DNA from: Leishmania infantum JPCM5
Taxonomy: Eukaryota > Euglenozoa > Kinetoplastea > Trypanosomatida > Trypanosomatidae
Reading direction: 5' to 3'
Length of the DNA: 64,000 nt
NCBI RefSeq assembly: GCF_000002875.2
Contig: NC_009401.2
Span: forward strand, 571,843 to 635,842
Positions within the stretch are counted from its first letter, which is position 1. Every line of letters starts with the position of its first letter. Positions 59,106-64,000 of the stretch are shown here, piece after piece. Under the pieces are notes generated by a model. That model ran no database searches. It was not told where the DNA came from and saw only the letters and a list, made by a program, of their open reading frames with translations. A program made the translations under genes and the position numbers.

Positions 59106-60328
59106 GACACTCGAGCCGAAGGCATCACGTGTGATGGGGAGGCATGCGCATCAGTTGCTGCGCGGACGTGTGTGCGACACGCGCCTGCCCTCTTTCTGCT
59201 TCTCCTCTGCCCGATTCAGCAGCCTGCTCTCCCTCCGGCCCTGGTGGGGGATGCGCTGGAGAGCGCGAAGGTGGACGGCCAGCGAGTGATGGGGTGATGG
59301 TGGTGGTGATAGAGAAATGTGCCGTGCCTTCATGTTTGCGTTTGAATGTATGCGCATGCCTCTGCTCTCACTCTGATGCCGCTGTGGCCGGTGCGCATCC
59401 CAAGCGACTCACAAGACTGCTGGCCCTGCATCTCTCCCCTCCCTCCGCCAGGGGGGAGCAAAAAAAAAGGGAAGCGAGGCGCACGGCCGCGGCGATGGGC
59501 CACAGCGTTTCCGCACCGCCACAAAGGGCAGAAGTGGCGCGTTCCCTACTGACCAGTGCTTTAGTCCTTTCTCTCGCCGCACTGCCGCCGTCGTCTCATC
59601 TCTTCCACCCGTCTGTCCCCTTTTGTGGAATTGGTCTACTCGCGTGTCGCCCACGCACAACACCAGCCCTCTTCTCATGATCGCGACCTTTGCTGCAATG
59701 ATTGTTGTCCGTGCACAGAGGGAGAGGAACCGAAGAGAGGGGCAGGGGGGGGGGCGATGGCAGAGCGAACGCTGACACCCCCAAACCATGTGTATGTTGG
59801 CCAGTGACAGCTGGACCTTGCTCTTCTCGTCTTTGCCCCCTTCTCCCCGGTGTACTTCCCGCGTATCCCCCTTTCTACCCTCCCTCGCCCATTCTTCCGA
59901 GTGCTGTTGCAGCGGCAATGACCACGCTGCGCACGCACGGATAGGATGATGTTGCCTACACGGTACAGGGCGAGCACTCATGGATATGTCGACAAGGGTG
60001 GCAAGAGGAGCGGACGCACGTATCTCGCAGTCCAGAGCTTCCCCGCTGTTTGTAGGTAATGGCACCTGTTCACCACTTCTCCGCTCTTCTTCTCTTCACG
60101 AACCTCAAATCACGGTATACACGTCTGCCACCGGCCGTGGCACCGCGACGCAGCGACGCTACATGTTTGTACGTCAGATCAGTTCATTTCGAACTTCTGT
60201 GCGAGCTGCTCCCTTTCTCCAAACCCACTCCCCCTCTCTCTCAAAGACACACACACACACACTCTGCCCACTTCAGCGTCGCTGCAGTGCTTTCGTTTTC
60301 CGTCTCTTGGTTTGTAAATTCGTCAATC
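59106..60328 (+). other. Intergenic region before otubain
   Basis: No gene. It contains an A-run (59460-59468), a G-run near 59746-59754, and just upstream of the next gene a CT/CA stretch (60226-60262) and a CGTTTTCCGTCTCTTGGTTTG tract (60293-60313) that likely serves trans-splicing. Confidence 0.55.
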
Positions 60329-61141
60329 ATGGATGAGGGACTGCCAATCGACGCGAGCGAGGCACAGCTCGAAGCTATCCGGAGGGAGGTGGCGCACTAC
60401 CCGTTACTGTCGCTCTCGCTGCCGCTCAACAAGGAGTCGATGATTGTGAAGGAGATGGAGCACGACGACGCCTACCTTGCCCAAACGCTGTCGCTCTTTG
60501 GGGCCTCACCGGTTTCCACAAAGCAGTACGACTTCGACAGCATACGCTACTCGCGCCGCGACGGCAACTGCTTCTACCGCTGCGCCGGCTTTCGCCTGTG
60601 CGAGCTCATCGTCGAACACCCGGATAGGGCGGCGGAGTATGTGGCGCTGCTCAAATCGCGAGAGGAGAGCCTCTCCAGGTTGTTCGGCCTCTTCGTGTTC
60701 GATTTCACGGATGCCTTGGCGGAGATCCTGAAGGGTGTGGCGGACAAGACGATCACTTCCGTCGCACAAGTCTACAATCGCTTCATCTCCGACGACGGCG
60801 CCTACGTTCTGGCGGCGCTACGCTACTTGATCTCCGCTTACCTGCAAGAGCACGAGGAGGAGTACGAGCCTTTCGTCAGCGGACTCGGCTACGGCACGGT
60901 GCGCGACTACTGCAACGCCGAGGTGGAGCTGGTGGATCACGAGAGCGACAATGTGCAGCTGGCCGCCTTTGCAAAGGCCTTCAACGTCTGCATCAAGGTC
61001 TACGCGCTGGACCGAAATGCAGGTAACAATATCACCGAGTACTCCTTCAACGGCGAGGACAACGACGCTGAAGACCGACTGGTGGTGGGCCTGCTTTACA
61101 TGCCCGGCCACTACAACCTTCTCGGGCGGGGACCCGGGTGA
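60329..61141 (+). CDS. OTUB1: Otubain-type deubiquitinase (cysteine peptidase family C65)
   Basis: Cysteine peptidase that removes ubiquitin from proteins; animal OTUB1 prefers Lys48 chains. The 270-residue protein (human OTUB1 is 271) shows the OTU signature RRDGNCFYRCAGFRL with Asp78 and catalytic Cys81, and near the C terminus PGHYNLLG with catalytic His261. Between them lie the OTUB helices (FDFTDALAEIL, VAALRYLISAYLQEH-like block), VELVDHESDNVQLAAFAKAF and CIKVYALDRNAG. The N-terminal region (KESMIVKEMEHDDAYLAQTL) corresponds to the ubiquitin-binding helix of OTUB1. The catalytic residues are present, so it should be active. Start ATG 60329 follows a CT/CA tract; the upstream open frame is leader DNA. 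Confidence 0.95.
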   Translation: MDEGLPIDASEAQLEAIRREVAHYPLLSLSLPLNKESMIVKEMEHDDAYLAQTLSLFGASPVSTKQYDFDSIRYSRRDGNCFYRCAGFRLCELIVEHPDRAAEYVALLKSREESLSRLFGLFVFDFTDALAEILKGVADKTITSVAQVYNRFISDDGAYVLAALRYLISAYLQEHEEEYEPFVSGLGYGTVRDYCNAEVELVDHESDNVQLAAFAKAFNVCIKVYALDRNAGNNITEYSFNGEDNDAEDRLVVGLLYMPGHYNLLGRGPG

Positions 61142-61630
61142 CAGCAGAGGCAGCAGATGTGAGCGGATGCAGTCCGTCAGAGGTGAAGAAGGCGGCGGTT
61201 GTCGGCACGCTTTCGTTTCGTGCCGACATGCATCTCGATGAACACGCATCGAGATATCTGCACTGCGTTCGCCGCACAGCTCGTACCTGCCAAGGTTGCT
61301 TGCGTTTGCCGACGTGTAAGTGTGTGCACTGGGTGCTCAGTGCACGACTATTCTGCACTATGTGTTCTCGTTGCCGTATTGGCTCCGCAACTGGCGCTTA
61401 TAGTCCACGTACGCATGTGACGCGAAGCAAATCCCTGGATAACACATGAACAAGATCGTGCTTGCATGAAGTGAGAGGAGAGGCAGAATAGCGATATGAG
61501 ACACGGGAGGCGGTTGGGAGATACACTCCCATCGACTCAGGCATTTCGGTGCTTCTGGGCGCAACTGACCGGTTGCACGCGCTCACGTCGTGCCCTAACC
61601 GACTCCTTCCCGCCATCTCCCCCCTTTCTG

Positions 61631-61666
<36 letters not shown>

Positions 61667-62029
61667 CTGGCGTTGGCTGTGCACGAAGACCAACGCACAT
61701 CAGAGCGAGACAGGCGGAGGGTGCAGCACTTCCGCTGATGACGTCTCCGCCATCCTGTTACTGACGCCTTCCTCCCTCAGAGCCCACATTCGCACACCCA
61801 CCTCTCGTTCTCTCTCTTCTGCCTTCGCTCGTAGGAGCGAGCGTTATCGCGAGATTGCGCTAAGTTGCCTCGCCACGCGTGGACACACGCATGCACGCAC
61901 ACGACGCACAAAGTAGGCTTTAGTATCCATATTCGGCCGCATGCTCAGACCGAGAAGAGATCGGTGTGTTCTTTCCGTTTCGGATGCTGCACTGCGCACG
62001 TTGCAGACCGTCGTGCAAGCATCAGCACC
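61142..62029 (+). other. Otubain 3' region
   Basis: No gene is seen. The main feature is a CA repeat at 61632-61665. Short frames are not supported. Confidence 0.55.
61632..61665 (+). repeat. CA microsatellite (about 17 units)
   Basis: Uninterrupted CA repeat in the 3' region of otubain. Confidence 0.95.
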
Positions 62030-63943
62030 CCTCATATTCAGCTAGCTCGCTGATGCCGTCACGAAGACGGAAGTGAATGAGGTGCAGACGCCGGGGTAAC
62101 CCCCGATTCAGACTCCTACAGACACAGAGCCGACCACACCTGTCGTGCCTTCGCCACTGTTAACGACGTACATACTGACAATCGCCTCCGCACCTCGCGC
62201 GTTCGGCCCACCGTCGCTCTAGTACCGAAGCAACATCAGCCAGCGCCGACGGCAGAGGACGCCGACTGGCCTCCACTCTTCTCGGGAAGGGTTGTTGCCA
62301 AAAAAAAAAAAAACAGAGGCGCCGGACGCATTGACGCGCCGAACTTCCTTGCTCGCCTGCAGTAGAAACCACGGACGGGACTGTCAGCACCCGGTCCGGC
62401 GATGCTTCTGCTGCGCATCAAGACAGCGCCATGTCGCAATCGCTGCCGTCGCTGCCTGTCGCTGTGGCCGCAAGGGCCGACTCCCGCGCGTTTATCGACA
62501 CTACTACCGGATGGGGTGAGTTCACATGGACGCCTTCGGAGACACGTACGAGGGTAGCGAAGCGGTGCTGTTTTGGCGGAGTCACGCACTCCTACGGCCC
62601 CGAGCGGGCCGAGGTTCTCCGGTAGTCCGGCGGCAGAGCGGGCTCCCGCATCTCTGGCTGCTGCTGCTGCCATGCCACTGGGCTTGCCAAGCGAGTCGGA
62701 AACCTCCGTATGTTGCCTCACTGCCAGGGCAGGCCCGCAGTGCGAGGACGCATGCGCACGCTCCTCCACCAGTGCCTCTTGAACGCAGCAAAGTGGCGCC
62801 GAGCATGGGAAGGCCAAATGCCTGTGCATAGGCGGTGCCCACTACATCCCATTTTCCACAAGCCCCCCGCCCCTACACGCACAGAACGTTTTACGGCAGC
62901 TCTCCCAATTCCTGAAGCACCTTTGTTGGAAGAGTACAGCGAGGAAGCGCTCATGCAGCGTCAGGGACACGAGGCGCGGCACAGCCAGCGTGCTCTGCTG
63001 CGGGATGCGTCCAATGCACGAGCGCGCCAGCGGGAGCACTTGATGTTCATCCATTAACTTCAAGGTTTCATTCATGCCGATGCACAGAAGAAGTCGACAA
63101 AGGCTGGCGTCCTCTTTCGTGAGGTGCCAGCGGCTACACAACTTGAGGAAAACATGACAAACGGCTCTGTGAGCCCGCTGACACGCAAAGACGGATCTCG
63201 AGAATCGCCTGCGTGAGTTCACGGGAGAGGTGAAGGCCAACTAGGAGCTCCGTTGAGATGCGCGACAACGCCTCGGCATGTGCAGGGACTGCATCGCACC
63301 ACCCACAGCTGCCGAAGCCACGGCCGTCACAAAATCTGAAGGTGGCGCACCAGGGCCCCAGCGCACTGAAGAGTTTACAGCAAGAAATGGTCCTGTCCCA
63401 GGTGGGCGTGGTGCTCCTTGGCGGGCGCGTGCGCACCCTTCAATGTCCCTAGCAGCACATCCGTAAGGAGCTCGTTAACACCGAGGCAGAGGATGTGATG
63501 GTATGCGGCGACCGTCAAGCGGCTGTACAGGGCGGCGACGGCGGCTTTCCGAGACGACGCGGATTGCGTGTTGGAGAACGTGCAGCGGCCAAGGTAGAGC
63601 CAGCGAACAGACGAGCTTGCGGATGCTGTGCACGGCTTATGGGACGCATTGCAGAAGGATCGGGATCGCGCTCGTCGGCTGGACGATGCCGTGCCCGCGA
63701 CGCAGGCACCCCAAACAGGCTCACTGGCGGCCTCGGCTAGCAACACGGCCCTTGAAAGCGTGCTGCGGCCGTCCGATCACCTAGGCCGCTGCGTTGCCTG
63801 CAGTGCCTCCAGATGAGCCCGCCGCATCAGAGGTGGAAGATCACTTGAAGGACCTCCACGAGCAAATCGAAGACGCTATCGCGGAGAAGGGGTTTGAGGC
63901 ACGCGAGTTTATTCAGAACGAGATCAGCGCAGTTGTGTTTTAG
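62030..63943 (+). pseudogene. Decayed coiled-coil protein gene
   Basis: Coding-like + strand sequence broken by many frameshifts and stops. Successive pieces: SQSLPSLPVAVAARADSRAF (62430), DAFGDTYEGSEAVLF (62526), AAAAAMPLGLPSESETS (62650-62710), EEYSEEALMQRQGHEARHSQ (62930), FIHADAQKKSTKAGVLFREV (63070-63130), TDLENRLREFTGEVKAN then a stop (63190-63243), HIRKELVNTEAEDVM (63460), VKRLYRAATAAFRDDADCVL and LENVQRPR then TAG (63511-63590), DELADAVHGLWDALQKDRDR (63615-63675), and VEDHLKDLHEQIEDAIAEKG ending EISAVVF with TAG at 63941-63943. Order and strand are consistent with one original gene of at least 600 codons encoding a helical, charged protein. An A-run (62301-62313) is one likely break point. 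Identity unknown; related species may keep it intact. Confidence 0.6.
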
Positions 63944-64000
63944 CTGACCCGCTCTACGCAAGGCTCAGGTGTGTAGATGCGGCAGCGGTGGCGGACTGTG
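63944..64000. other. End of window
   Basis: Fifty-seven bases after the relic's final stop; nothing recognised. Confidence 0.5.

Overview
This window is nuclear DNA from a trypanosomatid, almost certainly Leishmania or a very close relative. The evidence is: long intron-free genes with strongly GC-rich third codon positions; all 20 recognisable genes on the + strand in one directional (polycistronic) cluster; pyrimidine tracts, C-runs and CA microsatellites between genes, as needed for trans-splicing; and recognisably trypanosomatid proteins. The gene order (H2B, then eIF3b seven genes later, otubain last) agrees with my memory of the right-hand part of L. major chromosome 17. That match is unverified. 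The sequence is a draft: it has a 100-N gap at 34127-34226 and five ambiguous bases at 47734-47742.

Layout. 0-2.2 kb: a decayed reading frame, then the histone H2B leader. 2.2-26 kb: conserved housekeeping genes: H2B, a TMEM94-type P-type ATPase-like membrane protein, TTC27/Emw1, the NAT10/Kre33 RNA cytidine acetyltransferase, OSCP1, a ferredoxin-like mitochondrial protein, a QCR9-like complex III subunit and eIF3b. 27-37 kb: a one-TM probable mitochondrial protein, a METTL25-family methyltransferase-like protein and a disordered protein with a PBZ-like zinc finger and a ubiquitin-like domain. 40-47 kb: a two-TM protein, NMNAT, a membrane-anchored cytochrome b5 and the ascorbate-pathway lactone oxidase. 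47-49.2 kb: decayed sequence resembling a tyrosine-recombinase mobile element. 50-61.2 kb: SDA1, a small unknown, an IQ-motif protein, an inositol-monophosphatase homologue lacking key metal ligands, and otubain. 62-63.9 kb: the shattered remains of a coiled-coil gene.

Themes. Ribosome production and translation (NAT10/Kre33, SDA1, eIF3b), mitochondrial membrane or redox functions (QCR9-like, ferredoxin-like, lactone oxidase) and cofactor metabolism (NMNAT) dominate. As usual in trypanosomatids, neighbours share transcription rather than pathway, so control should lie in the UTRs. The UTRs hold the most unusual material: three nearly identical ~380-bp SIDER-like repeats in the same orientation, each with a G-quadruplex motif on the sense strand; a 16-bp GC hairpin; short GC hairpins; and a cluster of PUF-type sites in a very long 3' region.
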